Shown one piece after another: positions 39,001-53,600 of a stretch of DNA of 64,000 bases. Origin of the DNA: Symbiodinium natans (taxonomy: Eukaryota; Sar; Dinophyceae; Suessiales; Symbiodiniaceae); assembly GCA_905221605.1 (NCBI GenBank), contig CAJNDS010002297.1:12501-76500 (forward strand). Direction: 5' to 3'. Each line of letters begins with the position of its first letter. The first letter of the stretch is position 1. The position numbers and the translations under genes are program-made. The notes under the pieces are model-generated. The model did no database searches and had not been told where the DNA came from. It saw nothing but the letters and a program-made list of their open reading frames with translations.

Positions 39001-42000
39001 GTCGAGGGTTTTCAGGGTTGGGTTTAGGGCTACAGGGTTTAGGGGTTGAGGTGGAGAGGGAGTGTTGTGGGACCCTGCTGATTTAAGGGGCCGTGTGAGG
39101 ACAGGGACGAGGGAAGGAGGGCTTCGGTGGCTTGAGCTGGACACCTCGGCTCAAGGGCCCCCGCCCCGAAAGACACCTTGTGTGGTATAGTTCTCGGGAC
39201 CCCTAAAACATCCCTGCAGTTGGTCCTTAAAGCGCTAGAGTTTAGGGTTTAGGGTGGGGTTAAGCAGCACGCACATTCACAGGCCGGTAACATAGGGTCC
39301 GCATTGCATGGTGGCCATTCTTTTTGGCACGTAGACCGGCGCCCCAAATTAGGCATGGCTTAGAGAACTTCCTCAGCGCAAGAAGCCAGGAGGTCACGCG
39401 CCTTTAGGGCTGGTTTTGTCGATTGGGGTTTGGGGTTTAGGGTTTAGGGTCATACTTGGAGGCTCATGGATACATACAAGCAGGCTAACAGCCTACTTGT
39501 ACGTACCAACGAACCTTCAAGTATACCCTGAAACCCTAAACCCTAAACCCTAAACCCTGAACCCTAAACCCTCAACTCCTAACCCTCCACCCCCCCCCCC
39601 CCCCCCGCCCCCTCCTGTAGGGTTCAGGGTTTCTAGGGCTTCGGGTGCACCAGAGACCCTGTATTAGGGTTTAGGGTTTAGGGTTCCTTTAGGGTGGCTA
39701 TAGGAACCCTGTAGAGTTTAGAGGGGGTCCTCAACTGAGGCAAGTCGAGCAGCAGGCGCTCATCGCTGCGTCGTAGGAGATCAAATCTGCCTGCCAAAGC
39801 TCCCAAGTGACTGAACTCAATTCAGAAACAGGTGGCGGTTTAGGGTTTGGAGGGTGTAGGGTTGAGGGTTTCGGGTTTGGATGGGTACTTTTACGTAGTG
39901 ATAGAAGTACCCTACATGAGGTTGTCACCATAGTTACCTGCAGACAACCCCACTTAGAAGTATCCATGAACCTACAAGTAAGCCTATCTATGAACATCTA
40001 TAAGTCTTTTGCCAAGCCAGGCTCTAAGCCGTGATACAAACAAGCCTAAAACAATCTAGCGGTTTACCCTTGAAAACTCGGCCGAGGCCCAAGACAATGC
40101 GTCTGAAGTAATTCGGGCTCTGGTGCTTCCCGTATCCGGTTCAAAGCTGCTTTTAACTTTGTGCACCAAAATTAACACGTAACATGCGATGACCGGTGCT
40201 CCTCTTTGAGCAACCCACCATGTAGGCTTCAGTCCCTCCCATCCCCACCATGTGCCTTGAGCTGCATGTCAGGAAGTTGCGCAAAGAGCTGCAGGGCAAC
40301 CTGCTGGCAGAATCGTGCCTAAAACGTTCAGGCTTCTTCTTTTCGGCAGGGTTTGGGGTTGATAGTTTGCAGGATTTGTGGTTTGGGGTCTGTACGGCTT
40401 GGGCCCGGGATCCATTGAGGAATGCTGCAGAGGGGTCTCCTCCCTAAACTCTATCACTGCTTCGTGAGAATGGGAGGAACCAAAGACCCGAGATCTCGAT
40501 TTCTCAAGCCGTCTCTCCAGTCAGGGTTTAGGGTTTAGGGTTCAGGGTTCAGGGTTTAGGGTTTGGGGTTTGGGGTTTGGGGTTCAGGCTTTCGGCTTTC
40601 GGTGCAACCTTCAAAATTCAGAGTTTGGGTTGCCTGCCCCCGCTTTGCCCCCTCGCCCCCCCTCCCCCGGCCCTCGCATGGAACGCTGGGGCGGCTTGAG
40701 TCATTGAGGTCGCGGCCATTCGTCCGAATTGCGCCCTTCCGCTGCAAGCAGCTCTATACAAGACCTAAACCCTTCTGTGCCCTATAGCCAAGACAATCAA
40801 AGCAAGCGCTGGTCGTGAGGTGCCTGCCACGCCGAACCCTTACCACAGGCGCTGATGGCGGTGTTGTAAGAGATGAGATCTGCTTGCAGCTCCTCGAGAT
40901 ACAGGGACCCAAATTCCCCATGATTCCTCATGATTCCCAAGAGTTCCGTATGATGTTGGGGCTTAGGTCGAGGATTTATGGGGGTTTAGGGCGTCAGGTG
41001 ACGGTTTAAGATGCTTACGAGGCCTCAAGCCTCTTCAAGGATACGACTCCAATGCTTTTTTGAGTTTTTTGTGGGTTAGTATGGTATCATTACAAAGGGA
41101 CCACAGTGGAATATTATTAGTAACTATTCCGACCCCCCACATTAGACCTCCTGGCTCGATGGGGAAGCATGGGGGAAGAACTTTTGGCCTTTCTTCGGAG
41201 CCCATTCTTACGGGTTCAAGGGCTTTGGGTTTCGGGCTAAGGGTTTTTGAGGACATGGGATTCTGGGCCTGAGTTTCGACAAAGCTCCACTTCGCTTAAA
41301 CATCGCTCTTTAAAGGGGGTTTTCGGTGTACATGCCTGACAGCGGTTGAAAGCGGCATCCTCGTCTTGAAGCGCTTGCAGCAGACACCTCCCAGAAAGGC
41401 TGCTGGCGTCCGAAAGTGTTTTTGGGAGCTTGGAGCTGCTTGAACTACTCTCCCAGAGGGGCCTCTGCAAATTTGCCAAACGAGTACCATAGTGCGGGGA
41501 GTTATTGATTTCGGATATCTCACAATGTGCCCTGCTTCAAGTTCGATAGACCCACCGGGGGAAGGGTCAAAAGAAGCTCAGAACTGAGGTGAGGGAGCGA
41601 GAGGGACATAGAACTGCCCTTCCTTTTGCTATTTCGAGGACAGAAATCAGCAGCAGCCCCTTAACCCTAAACTTTTAGGCCCTAAATCCTAGACAGATTG
41701 CATCCCGAAAGCTGCTCTTATGTTGTCACTCCGCTTGTCTCCTTCAAGTTATCGGAAGCGGGGTAAACTTCCCGGTCCACAATTCTCATGTAGGTACACG
41801 GACGCCAGAACCCAAACCCTAAGCCCTAAAACCGAATACGTCAACCGTGTAAGCCCTAAATCCTGCATCCGAAATCCTAGATTCTTCAACTTTGCTATCA
41901 AGGCGCAAGCAGTCGGCCCAGCATCCGAGCTTCTCCGTGGCCGCCAGGGCGGCGTTGTAGGCAACGACGTCCGCCTCTGCAGGGCAAGGAGCGCCCCAAC

Positions 42001-45000
42001 ACCCATAAGAGATAAGGAATGGATACCTGAAAAAGGTTTAGGGTGTATATACGGCTGATAGGGAGTATATGTATATATACATACACACAGAGAGAGAGGG
42101 CCCTAATTTTGCACAAGGTATTGGGCTCTGTGCCGCTACTGAGTCGGTGCCTGCGGGCTTCTCGAGCTTGTTGGGGGGGGTGGGGTTTTAGGGTGCAGGG
42201 GAATTAGGGTTTAGGGTTCAGGGTTTAGGGTTTAGGGATGAAAGAGTGGAGGTCCCTGTTCGAACCTGGATGCAGCGCGAAGGCAAAGGCCGTCCTTGAA
42301 ACGGATACCCTAAATATTTTAGACCCTGGCTGGGACGTCCGGCGGGACACCTAAAAAACCTCAACGCCCTAGAGACTATGTATGGGACTTTCTAAACCTC
42401 TATATCCCCTGAAGCCTCAAAACCCTCAACCCTCGACCCTCTAAACCCCCTGGAACTTAACCCCAACCTCAAGTGCTAGAAACCACCTAAACCACTCTCG
42501 GCCCTCTCAACCTAACCCGGCAGGGCTTTGGGGGTTTTGGGGTTTAGGGTTTGAGGTTCAGGGTTGGAGGTGGCGGGTTTTAGGCATCCACTCCCGACTC
42601 TTGGCCTGGACCGTGCGCGCTGGCAGCCTTAGCCAGGGCCGAGGGCAGCTTTTGGACTGCTGTATTGGGGCTTAGGGTTTATCTGGGGTTTAGGGTTTAG
42701 GGTTTAGGCCCCGAATATGGGCCCTTGATTGGGGAATCCTTATGAAGGTTTTTTTTTTTTTTTGGGGGGGGAGGGGGGAGGCCTTCAACGTCCTGGCTCT
42801 GAGAAGGGGGTTTAGGGTTTCGGGGTTTAGGGTTTAGAAACGGTGTTCCCTCTAATCGAGTGGTTTAAAAGAGGACCCTCTTTGGGGCCGCGGTATGGAC
42901 TTTTGAAAACAAAAAAACTACCCTGTGAGCCCCAAAACCCTCAACCTTAAGCCCGAAACCCTACAAACCTGAAGCAGCTTCGTTCAATTTCGTCCATGCA
43001 CTCCCATGTAGTTCCGGCTTGTGGGTTTGTTTGGGGGTGTGGAGCTTCAAGAATTATCGGGCTATATCGTGCGTATGAGTATGCTGATTTCTACCATTAT
43101 GATGAAGATCTTGATACATGAAGCACAAAGGACAACGTAATTCCTACGGGATCTAGAATGGCACTTCATACGAGATGCTGTGCCAGCAGCGCCAGGGCTG
43201 GATCCTTCGCGCGCCCGCGCGCGGCGGCACCTCGGAGTTCCGGTGCAAGGCATCAGAGCAGCATGTAGGGATCAGGGCTTAGTTGGGCCGAGGGCTTGGT
43301 CTAGGGTTTAGTTGGATTTTGGCATTTTTTGGGGTTGCTTTCAGATTTATGGCTTAATGGGACGCCCAAATTTAGGGGGTTTATGGTTCATCAGGGTTGC
43401 CGTCCCGGCAAGACTTGATCCATTCAGCACTGGAGCGTGTCCACGCTCGATGTCTCAGTTCAGGAGCCCTGGTTGATGCATCGTTGGGTTCTCCGTTGCG
43501 TTGCAACAGGGCCCGACACTCTCTCCTCTGCCGCTCCGCATCTGTCTTTGCTTATGTCTGTGTCCATCTCTCTCTCTCTCTCTTTGTCTCTCTCTCTCTC
43601 TCTCTCTCTGTCTGTCTCTCTCATATTTGTGGCTGATATAGCCCATCTGTGTCTAATATGAAGGGTAGGAAAAAGTACTAATAATATTCCCCGATGGTCC
43701 CTTCATAGTTGTACTAAGAAAAGCCCCGAAACCCTATTCAAATCATTAAGGCCCCTCTATTAGGCAGCTTCGATTGCTAGCCGAGCGCTGCTGAGTCTGG
43801 CAAGGCACTGATGGTGGAAGTACAGACGACGACATCGGCCACGACGCTCTTGGCTCCCATCTCCTGGCACCACCAACCCTACAAGGTATATGGTCAGCTG
43901 TCTGAATTACGGTCCCAGTTTGGTCTCTGTTGGACCGAAATACCCTAAACCCGAAACCCGACTCCCGAAACCCTAAACCCTAATGGTGCCACCCCCTACA
44001 TGTGATGGGGTGCATAAGGGGTAAGGGCTACACAATTAAGGGCCTACATTAAGGGACCATGCAACTACCTCAAGAATCAAGTGGAAGCCAGGCGTCGACC
44101 GCAATCCGTCCCAAAGAACGGCCGACTGAGTGCTCTTGACTTAGGGCGTTGTAGGGTTTATTGGGTCTGGGGTTTAGGGTTTCGGGCTTAGGGCTTAGGG
44201 CTTGGAGTTTAGGGTTTAGGGTTTAGGGTTCAGGAAGTGTTTCTTACCCCCGAGCCAGGACATGAGGATCCTGGTCACACTTATGGTCACCTTTGGGAGG
44301 TTGGCATAGCCTAAGCAGTCCTTACAGTTTGTCTCGTCACCTTGCCTATCCTCCTGTTTGTTGCACACAATCGTCAAAGCCTTCTACATCCTCGATCTCT
44401 GTCAACTCATAAACTCTTGGGTCTTTGTGCACCTGATGTGCAGCAGGTGCTAGTTCTCAACTAAGAGGCATGAACCTTGAACCCCCTTAAACCCTAAAAC
44501 CCAAATTAGATTCACTCCCCTCACTCCCCGAAGTCCTGCAGCAACTGGTACGACTCGGGCCAGCGCCCACATTTCCTGGAGTAGGGACCCTGCAAAGCCT
44601 GAGACCTAGAACAACCCAAAGCCGGGCTGATAGGGTTGAGGCTGTCAGGCGATTCACGACAGGAGCACTGGAATTACGTTCCCGCCGAGGGTCTCAAAGT
44701 GGCGGATGACAGATGTCCACGACCGCAGCGTCCTCGGCGTTAGCTTAAAGCAACCTGTCTCATGTCCCCCATCCATCATATGTACATGGAACCCTCTTTA
44801 CCTACAGTTTTTTGGGTTGTGCCTACTAGTTAAGGGTTTACTTACTACTAAACTGTAGGGAAATAGTGTCAGGTATGCCATAAACCTACCCAATACTTGT
44901 GAGGTACATGTCGGTCTTTGAAGGGCAGAGCTACAGTGGTAGCTTTCAGGAATTCAGCAAGTGCGTCTGGGTCTTGGTAGTGTTGTTGGACGGGGCTCTT

Positions 45001-45128
45001 CGGGTACACCACAGGATTAGGGTTTTGGGTTTAGGGCTAAACCCTATCAACCCTAAAACCTAAGCTTAAAGCCCCATACATACATACATATATACATACA
45101 TACATACATACATACATACATACATACA

Positions 45129-45164
<36 letters not shown>

Positions 45165-48100
45165 TATATATACAGTATACACATACATAAATAAAAAATG
45201 TACATATATATATATATATATGTATATCGTTTCTTGATTTGCGTATTCATTTACTTACTTCTTCATGTCTTTTTGTTTGGGGGGTCTCGAAGTCGGGGAG
45301 TCGCCCCAAGAAGCCGGGGATCTGTTGCAGGTTCTGCTGCTCCAGGGATAGGAGCAGCTGCAGAGCCTGTGGGCTCTCAGGGCTTCGGGGGCTTCTATAG
45401 GGGCTTCTGGGGGTTTTGGGGACTCCTGGGTGCAAAAATGTCCTTGTTGCCTGCTAAGAGCCAGGAAGACTCTGACTCAACAGTGCATCCCAAAGCAGGG
45501 CGGAAGGTCAGGTTTTGGGTTTTAGGCTTTTAGGAGTTAGGGTTTAGGGTCTCCACGATGTTCACTGCAAAGAAGTTCCTAGCTTTGGCAAAAGCAGGGG
45601 TGGGACTCACCTCTTCGAGAGATCTGGAGACCGCATGCTTTAGACTGCCAGTGTAGCGAATCCGGCGACTCCCCATCAGAACCCAACTGCCCAACTCCAA
45701 ATCGCAGCCCGAGCAAGGACTGCTGATGCTTGGTAATCTTGCCATGATGTCCATAGGAACAGGTACTGTACGAGAGCTGGGCGGAATAATATGAGCTCAA
45801 GACGGCTGTCCTTATACAGCCTGCCCATCTCTGGCAGGCAGAGTTGGGTGACGCAGCTTGCTACGGTATTAACGGTTGAAGGCTTTGGAATGGGAATCGC
45901 TTGCCAGTCGTAAGCCTGTGGCCTTGAAGACCCTGAAGCCGAGCCATATCTACGGAGCCTGGTAAACTTCGTAAACGCGGTCTGCAGCAAGGGTTCCGAC
46001 TGGTTGCTTGCTTTTTGGATTTGGGGCTTTGGGGTTTCTACTTGGTTACTTGCTTTAAGGGGTGTCACCAGGCTTTCTCGATATTCAGACCCAGAATGAA
46101 GGAAATCCCGCCAGGCCTGCCTCGGGCCAGGCCCTTCTTTGGCGTGCTGGGCGACGCATCCTGGCGGAGGGTTAGAGGAGAGATATGGGGGTTTACGAAA
46201 ACAAGAGACCCGTCCCGCAAGTAGTAGGATTCCCCTACCCAAGAAGGTACCCCTCTTTCGGAAACCCCCCGGGCTAAATTGTAGGAAAAACACGAAGACA
46301 CCCAGAGCCTCAAAGTCCGAGCCGTTGCTGGTCGAAACTCAACAGCCCCGCGCAATCAACCCTCGCAAGCCTCAAAACCCTACAAATCATCCCCAAAACT
46401 AAGAAAATCTCGGGACCTCACAGCCTCCAACAATCCTTATCAGTTCGCTCCAAGCACCAACCCTTTGCACCTGACACTCCCAATGCTGGTTCAGGGTTTC
46501 GGGGGTTTGGAGGTTCAAGTGGTTTCAAGTTTCGGGTTTAGGGGGTTTGGGAGGTTGAAGGGATTTAGGGCTGAGGGAGCTTTTACAGGTCGAAGGGGTT
46601 TAGGAGGTTTAAGGGGTTTAGGAGGTTAAAGGGGGGGGTATAGGGTTTAGGGTTTAGGGGGGTGTAATTTCGGGGCTCAGGGTTTAGAGCTGTAAGGGGT
46701 TTAGGGTTTTTTTTAGGCTTTAGCGCTGCTCCTGAGCTGTCCCTGCAACTCTCGCCCGGCGCATCGGGCGCCATGCTCCCATGCAATGCACGTTGCTTTC
46801 ACCAACCCGAAGATGATGCTTAGGTTTTAGGGGCTTTAGGGTTTTGGGGTTCGAGCCTTTTCGGTAGGCTTAAGAGCGCAGGGATAAGGTATAAGATAGG
46901 TAGCTCTCTGACATGAAAGACACCGAGGTGCTTGGGGTTGCAGAGGGTTGGTTCAAGGTTGTTGTAGGCGTTTTGCCGCAAGGGAAAAGGCTCCATGTTG
47001 CAGTGAATTCCTGGCTGCTTTTCCAAGAGCCGAGGGAAGCCGACAAAGTCTCCAAATCGAGCTGGGGTCCTAAACCCCAAGCCTTATGCCTAAACCCCAC
47101 AACCCTAAACCCTAAACCCTAAACCCTAAACCCTAAACCCTAAACCCTAAACCCTAAACCCTAAACCCTAAACCCTAAACGCCAACTCCTGACCTCTCAT
47201 GCTGCTTTGCAAGCACCAGGGCGTCCGTTTTATCGCGCTTGGGATGGCTTTGATCCCAGCTAGGTCCACGCGTTGAAGCAGCGGTGGCGCCAGCACAGGC
47301 TGGTGACCTTGCAGCTGACTTTGGGGGGGGGGGGTTATAGCCCAACATTGCCTCATGAGCCCTCATCCATACAACACAGGTTTAAGGCTTAGGGTTTAGG
47401 GTTCATTGAATTTCTGAACCCCCAGTTCCTCTGACGTCTTCAACACGAAGCCTCCAAGCCAACATAAGGAAATATGTGGCTTAGGGTTGGGGATTTGCAA
47501 GATTGCCTACTCCAGAAAGCATGCGCACATAAACAGCCGCCGAAGCACGAAACTCGAAACCCTAAACCTTGATCCTTGCTATCCTACATTCCAGCAAAGG
47601 TCCCTTGACACAAGCCAAGCGTCTTCGCTCGAGCGCGGTGATGGCAGCCTGGTGCTGGTCTGTAGATCCCTGTTATGTAGAAAAAAGGAATGTAGAAGAT
47701 ACACCTTTATGCAGATGCATATTCTTTAATGTATTGGAACATAAGATAAGCACAATAGGCGTGTGTCTATGTATATATATATATGTACATAGCTATTCGT
47801 TCACATAGGCATGAGGTGATAAATCTAAGGGCGAGGATGGTGATGCTGATGATGGTGGTGATCGCCGGATGACGCAGCCACTGCCTTGCAGGAGAAGTGT
47901 GCTGGGAAGACAGCACAGGGCAAACAAAACCAACAACACCACTCTAAACCCCAAACCATGTACCCTAAACCCCTAAACCCTAAACCCCTGAACCCCTAGA
48001 CCCCTAAACCCCTCAACCCCTACATCCCAGAACCTTAGAACAAGCACTTAACCCCTCAACCCCACACGCTAAATCCCAGAACCTCTAAGCCGTCAGCCAC

Positions 48101-50262
48101 TAAACCCCTCCACCCCAAGAGAAGGCAATGTGTTGCATCGCCTCCAGATCCGCAGCGTCGGGGTCAGGTCCGGCCTCATAGGCTTGGGGAGACTTCATCA
48201 AACTGAAGGCCGCAAAATCTATATACAGAAAGGGGATAGGGATTTGGGGTTTGGGGCTTAGAGCTTAGGGCTTAGGGTTTAGGGTGACCCAAGAGGAACC
48301 TAGGAATAGCAAGGGCGCCCTTTCTGGTTTTTAAAGGGGCTTATAAGGGAACCTGAACCATGAAAAGAAAATAAGGGCCTACTCTGGGCCCTAGAAATTG
48401 GGGTTTAGGGCTAAGGTTTTGGGCTGAGGGTTGAGGGCTTAAGGCTTTGGGCTTAGGGTTTAGCGGGTAGAAACCTCATGGAAGCCTATAGAAACCCTCG
48501 AAGGTCTTGAAGGTCTTGGGAATGTGGGCAGAGTTCTTCGGAGTTTCTCTGGACAAACGTCAAGGGCTTAGGGTTTACCTGGGACCCTCTTTACCTGAAG
48601 TCTTTATGGGCTATACCGGGTAGTTACTACCAAGTAGAGTCCCAGGGTGTCGGGCTTAGAAGACCCAATCATCGCCACGGCTCCTCTGCAAGAAGCGCCG
48701 TCGTCTGCTGCCACTGCGCAGCCTGCCACGTTAAAACCTGAGACCCTAAAACCGCAAAAGCCCGAAAGCCCCCTAAAACATGAATGCCCGGCCAAGAAAA
48801 CTGACACCCTAACTCCATGGAGTTAGGCCTGCAGGCCTTCAAAGCCCCTAGAAAACCTTAGCGCCCTAAGTCCCTAAAAACATATAACCCTGACAACCCA
48901 ACCAAACCCGAAAGCGCCCGGTCAGCCGTATTCTGTTGGAAGCTTGGTCAGGATTTTGGGACTCTCGGGGTCTTGGAGGCTGAAGGATTGCCACAGGGGA
49001 GTTTGGGTGCGCCAGGGTTTGGGTTTTGGGGTTTGAGGGCGAGGGCTTAGGGTTTGGGGTTCGCTTCACAGTCGGGCTACAGTGCAGGGATTGCACGGCA
49101 ACGCGTGCTGATACCCGCCCCAGCTCGGAAGACTTGCGAACCAGAGATCCAGTTCTGGCCAAGAGAGCCCTCTGCTCAGCCCCAACTTTTTGGAGTTTTT
49201 GGAGGAAACGGGTCAGGCTTGAGAACTTGGACAAAATTTCAACTAATCCGACTTTGTGAAACCTTTACAACAAACTCCAGCAGGGTGCGTATGCTCCCAG
49301 GGCAGACCTTCAGCGACAAAATCTACATGCGGAGGGTCTGGAGTTCAGGGGTTCAGGACTTCGTGCGGATTTCTCTTGAGACAATATACGATACACCACA
49401 TTTCTGCCTGAGCGGTTGTGGACATTCCGGCTCCCAGGATCTTGGTAGTGCTGCGGCCTGAGGCAGGCACCGGAACGCTTTGAAAGCCCTATAGTATTAT
49501 GATATTATGATATTATATTGTTAATATGTATTCTACCTGGTGGTTGAGTCTGTCTGCTACTGCAAGTCCAGGTCAACCCGGTCCCCTCGCAAAGGCGACT
49601 TTCATAATATAGGGGTCGAAATAATTTAACTTAAATAGTATTCCCTGATGGTCCCTTTACAACTATATCTACACTGACGCCAAAACCCTATTCTAATTAT
49701 TACGGCCCCTATATTAGCGGCGCGTGCGGACGAATTGCGACGTCTACTGATCGTGTGGTGCTCCTGGCTTCGGACAGAGCCTGGCAACTGCGCGGAACGC
49801 AACCACTCCAGCGTTCGCCGCCACTGAACCGTGCACCCGACAGAGGACACCTCGGCTTCAAGTCTTCTGTGAGAAAAGCTACAGCTTAAGACTCGGCTAT
49901 GAACCTTAGGGGTGAAGGTTGAGGTTTTGCGGCATTTGTTTTGTGTTTTTTTTCTTGGGGGGGGGGGGGGGGGGGGAAGGGGGGGGGGGTCTTTCCTAAA
50001 CCCTTGAAGGGACCTGTCCGAGCCTTGCAAGCCCCTTCAGGGTGCTGGGCGACTCCCCACACCTCGAAAACCCCGAACAGCCGCGAAGCCCTAAACCCAA
50101 AACCCTAAATCCTGAACCCTAAACCCCCCCAGAAAACCCGAACCGCCTGAAAGAGAACATCGCGACCCTTTGCAGGCCCGGGCGCTAAAGACCCAAAGGT
50201 GACGACATCACAGCGCACCATCTCCTGCAACTTCGGCTTGAAGGTCAAGGGTTCTAGTGCGG

Positions 50263-50299
<37 letters not shown>

Positions 50300-50609
50300 C
50301 ACATACAAAAAGTATAAATATAAATATAAATATACATATACATATATATATATAAAGACAATAAATACATATATATATATATAAGGTTTGGAGCTTAGGG
50401 GCGCAGTGATGAAGCATGCGCTGCATCCTCCAGTCCCCGAAAACATTTGGATGGTATGGGGACCTTAAACATTAGCTCCGGGGGGGGGGGGGGGGGGCTT
50501 CCTAAGGGATGCACGCTGGTGACAGCGCGAAACGTCAAACATCCTTCATGCGCTGTAGGTTGCACAGAGAAAAAGTGGCTGAATGGATGTTATGATTCCC
50601 TCCCCCCTC

Positions 50610-50640
<31 letters not shown>

Positions 50641-53600
50641 AAAAAGAGAAAGGAAAACCCAGGAAAGAAAACCCCATTCAGGACCACGTGTCTGTTGGGG
50701 TGACCGGTGGGATCCCCAACTAAGTCAAGTCCTCCACGTGTCGTGAAGATACTTTCGTGCGGCGCGCCTTTAACATCAATTGCCAGGCCTTTCCACTTTA
50801 AATTGGAACCTCAGATAAACTCACCCCTTTTGAGCACCAGATACAAACCCCGGGACAGTGGAAAGATTCAGCTTCGCATGGGGGTGGGGGGGACGCGCAC
50901 ACTAAAGAGGGTGCAACATTCATGATGATGATCTCTGCGCAGTGGAGTGAAACTCCCTTGTGGTCCTCCATCTTCCCGAAGAGCGTCAGCGCCTGACGCC
51001 AGCTGCCAGCAGTCCTAGGCGTTACTCCCAAACTGCTCTATTCTGGGGGTCTTTATGTAATGATGCTTTGAGGCTGAGGGGCTGCTAATGTTAAATCAAG
51101 ACGGGCGTTTGCATTCTGCGTCTATGACGCTGGACAAACTGAGACGTTGCACCCTTTCGAGCCATCAAGTCTCAAACTTTGAAGGGGTTGGGTTCAGGGT
51201 TTAAGGCTTGGGGTTGGGCCTTCAGGGTTTCATGCTGAAGGGGTTTGAGTGGGATTGGGTCTAGGGGTTTAAGGCTTATAAGCGGGTTTACGAAAATTGT
51301 GGACCCCTGCTTAAGAGTCCTAAAATGGTAGGATTCCCTTATAATCCGGACCCCAATAAGGTACCCTCATTTTGGAAACCACCATAGGGCTTCAGGTTCA
51401 GGACTCAGGGTTCGGCTTGACGCCTTCCGGGCGTTTTCGGGTTGAAACTGGCTCACCATCAAACAGTGTCAGAGGGACTTAGATTGCTAAAGGCCTGCAC
51501 TGTAAACCTTCAAACCCCTGCAAGCTCTAGATTTATAGGCTTCGTGGGGTACTTAAGGTTCCCTAACCCTAAACCCTAAACCCTGGATGCAACTTCCAAG
51601 GATGGCAATGATAGCAGCAAGGGGTTGCAAATTTGGCGCCGGCCAGTGCCACACCTCCCTGGTTGAAAACGGGGCCTGTCGAAAAAACATCCAGACTGCA
51701 AACACCATTGAGGAGTTCACGCGAAGCGGTGTCTCTTGTGACCATACTGTCTGCCCCTTGCATAGAAGAATCCACCGTCAGGCTCATCCAAATGCCTCTT
51801 GCGACTTACGTAGATGGACCCGCCGCCATCCGGGTCATCCATGTAGTGCATGTGCTGCAGAAATCTATCGAACTGTTCCTTCCAGACAAACACCCGGATC
51901 CGTGCCTGAACCACTCGCTCGGAACCTTGCTCTCGAAGAATTTCTTGCGCATGACGGAAGGCATACAACCTGCGGTTCTCAATGGACCTGAGTCGCCCGC
52001 GATACCTCACCACATCCAACCTTGCCCAGTCCTCCTTCGAGGGATCCATCCCTTTCACGACCTCCTCTGCAGTGTCCTCCACGGATCTTGTACAGCAGCG
52101 GCTGCACATGTTGGAGAGAAGGCGATGCATGCAGCGGAAAAAACGGCTGCATTTCCGCTGTGTGTAGAGCAACTCACTGACAGGCACAGTCATCGTGACT
52201 TCCTCTTCCTTGACAGTGGCGTGGATGTTGGCACGCATTTTTTCAAACACGCTTTCCACAGTGTCCTCCTTCCCAAGGAATGAAGCCTTGATAAATTCGA
52301 CCATGTCGATTCCTTGCACATCTGCCTCAAGCTTGATGCAATCCTTGTCGTCTCTATCCTGAAGCTCTGGCTGCAAAGCCGTGGACGCGAGACTTAGAAG
52401 GCCTTTTGCTCGTGACTGGCTCCACCATTTCCAAACGGAGCGCGCAATATTCTTGCTGTAACGCTGGTGCCAGTGGTCGATTTCTTTCCCATCGGGTCCC
52501 AGCAGCGCCGCCGGCCACTCCCCGAATCTGACTGAACTGAAAAAAGACTGCGCCTCCTCTCGCTGGTCAAAGAAAAAACCACTCACACCGTCCACTTTGA
52601 TCAGAGCTACTGCGAATCTGGAGTGTGTTGGCAGGCTGTGCTTTGGAACATAGTCGTCCGAGTAGTACTCTGCAGGATCTATATGGATCTTCGGTGCGTC
52701 GTTTGCCGGATTACCTGCGTTGGGCCAAGCCCGACAAAGGTCATAAGCGAGGCACATGGCTTGCATCTTCATCTTCCTCTTGTTTGCCAAACCCAGTGCA
52801 ACTATGTCTTGGTCCTCACACCACGCGAATAAGTGCAGGGAGGCGTCCCTCATCCGCAGTCCCCGCGCCATTGCCCTTATATGCGTTGGCCATGGATGGA
52901 CTGTGCTGCAACGATACAAATTTCTCATCTGCAAGCTGCTGCGACTCAATTTGCCAAGGCCGGCGCACCACTCGACTGCAAGTATTCGACGCCTGTCACC
53001 CTTCACGACGAGCCACCACATCCGAGGCTGCGTTAATTCGCTGCCGGGCACAGTCATGAGTGTTTCCTCGTGCTTGACGGCGGGCGGGACATCGTGCTTA
53101 TGCCCCTGGTGTGAAACGTTGCAAGCTTTGACTGCGTCTATGACACCCGGATCCTCATCAAACTTGATGCCATCCTTGTCGTCTCTATCCTGAAGCTCTG
53201 GCTGCAAAGCCGTGGACGCGAGACTTAGAAGGCCTTTTGCTCGTGACTGGCTCCACCATTTCCAAACGGAGCGCGCAATATTCTTGCTGTAACGCTGGTG
53301 CCAGTGGTCGATTTCTTTCCCATCGGGTCCCAGCAACGCCGCCGGCCACTCCCCGAATCTGACTGAACTGAAAAAAGACTGCGCCTCCTCTCGCTGGTCA
53401 AAGAAAAAACCACTCACACCGTCCACTTTGAACAGAGCTACTGCGAATCTGGAGTGTGTTGGCAGGCTGTGCTTTGGAACATAGTCGTCCGAGTAGTACT
53501 CTGCAGGATCTATATGGATCTTCGGTGCGTCGTTTGCCGGATTACCTGCGTTGGGCCAAGCCCGACAAAGGTCATAAGCGAGGCACATGGCTTGCATCTT

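Noticed and set aside
45053-45250. Frame encoding alternating Tyr, Ile and Met/Cys/Val residues
   Set aside because: Pure translation of CATA and TA microsatellite.
45676-46293. Minus-strand frame of 205 codons
   Set aside because: It crosses a family D palindrome and has no motif; probably chance.
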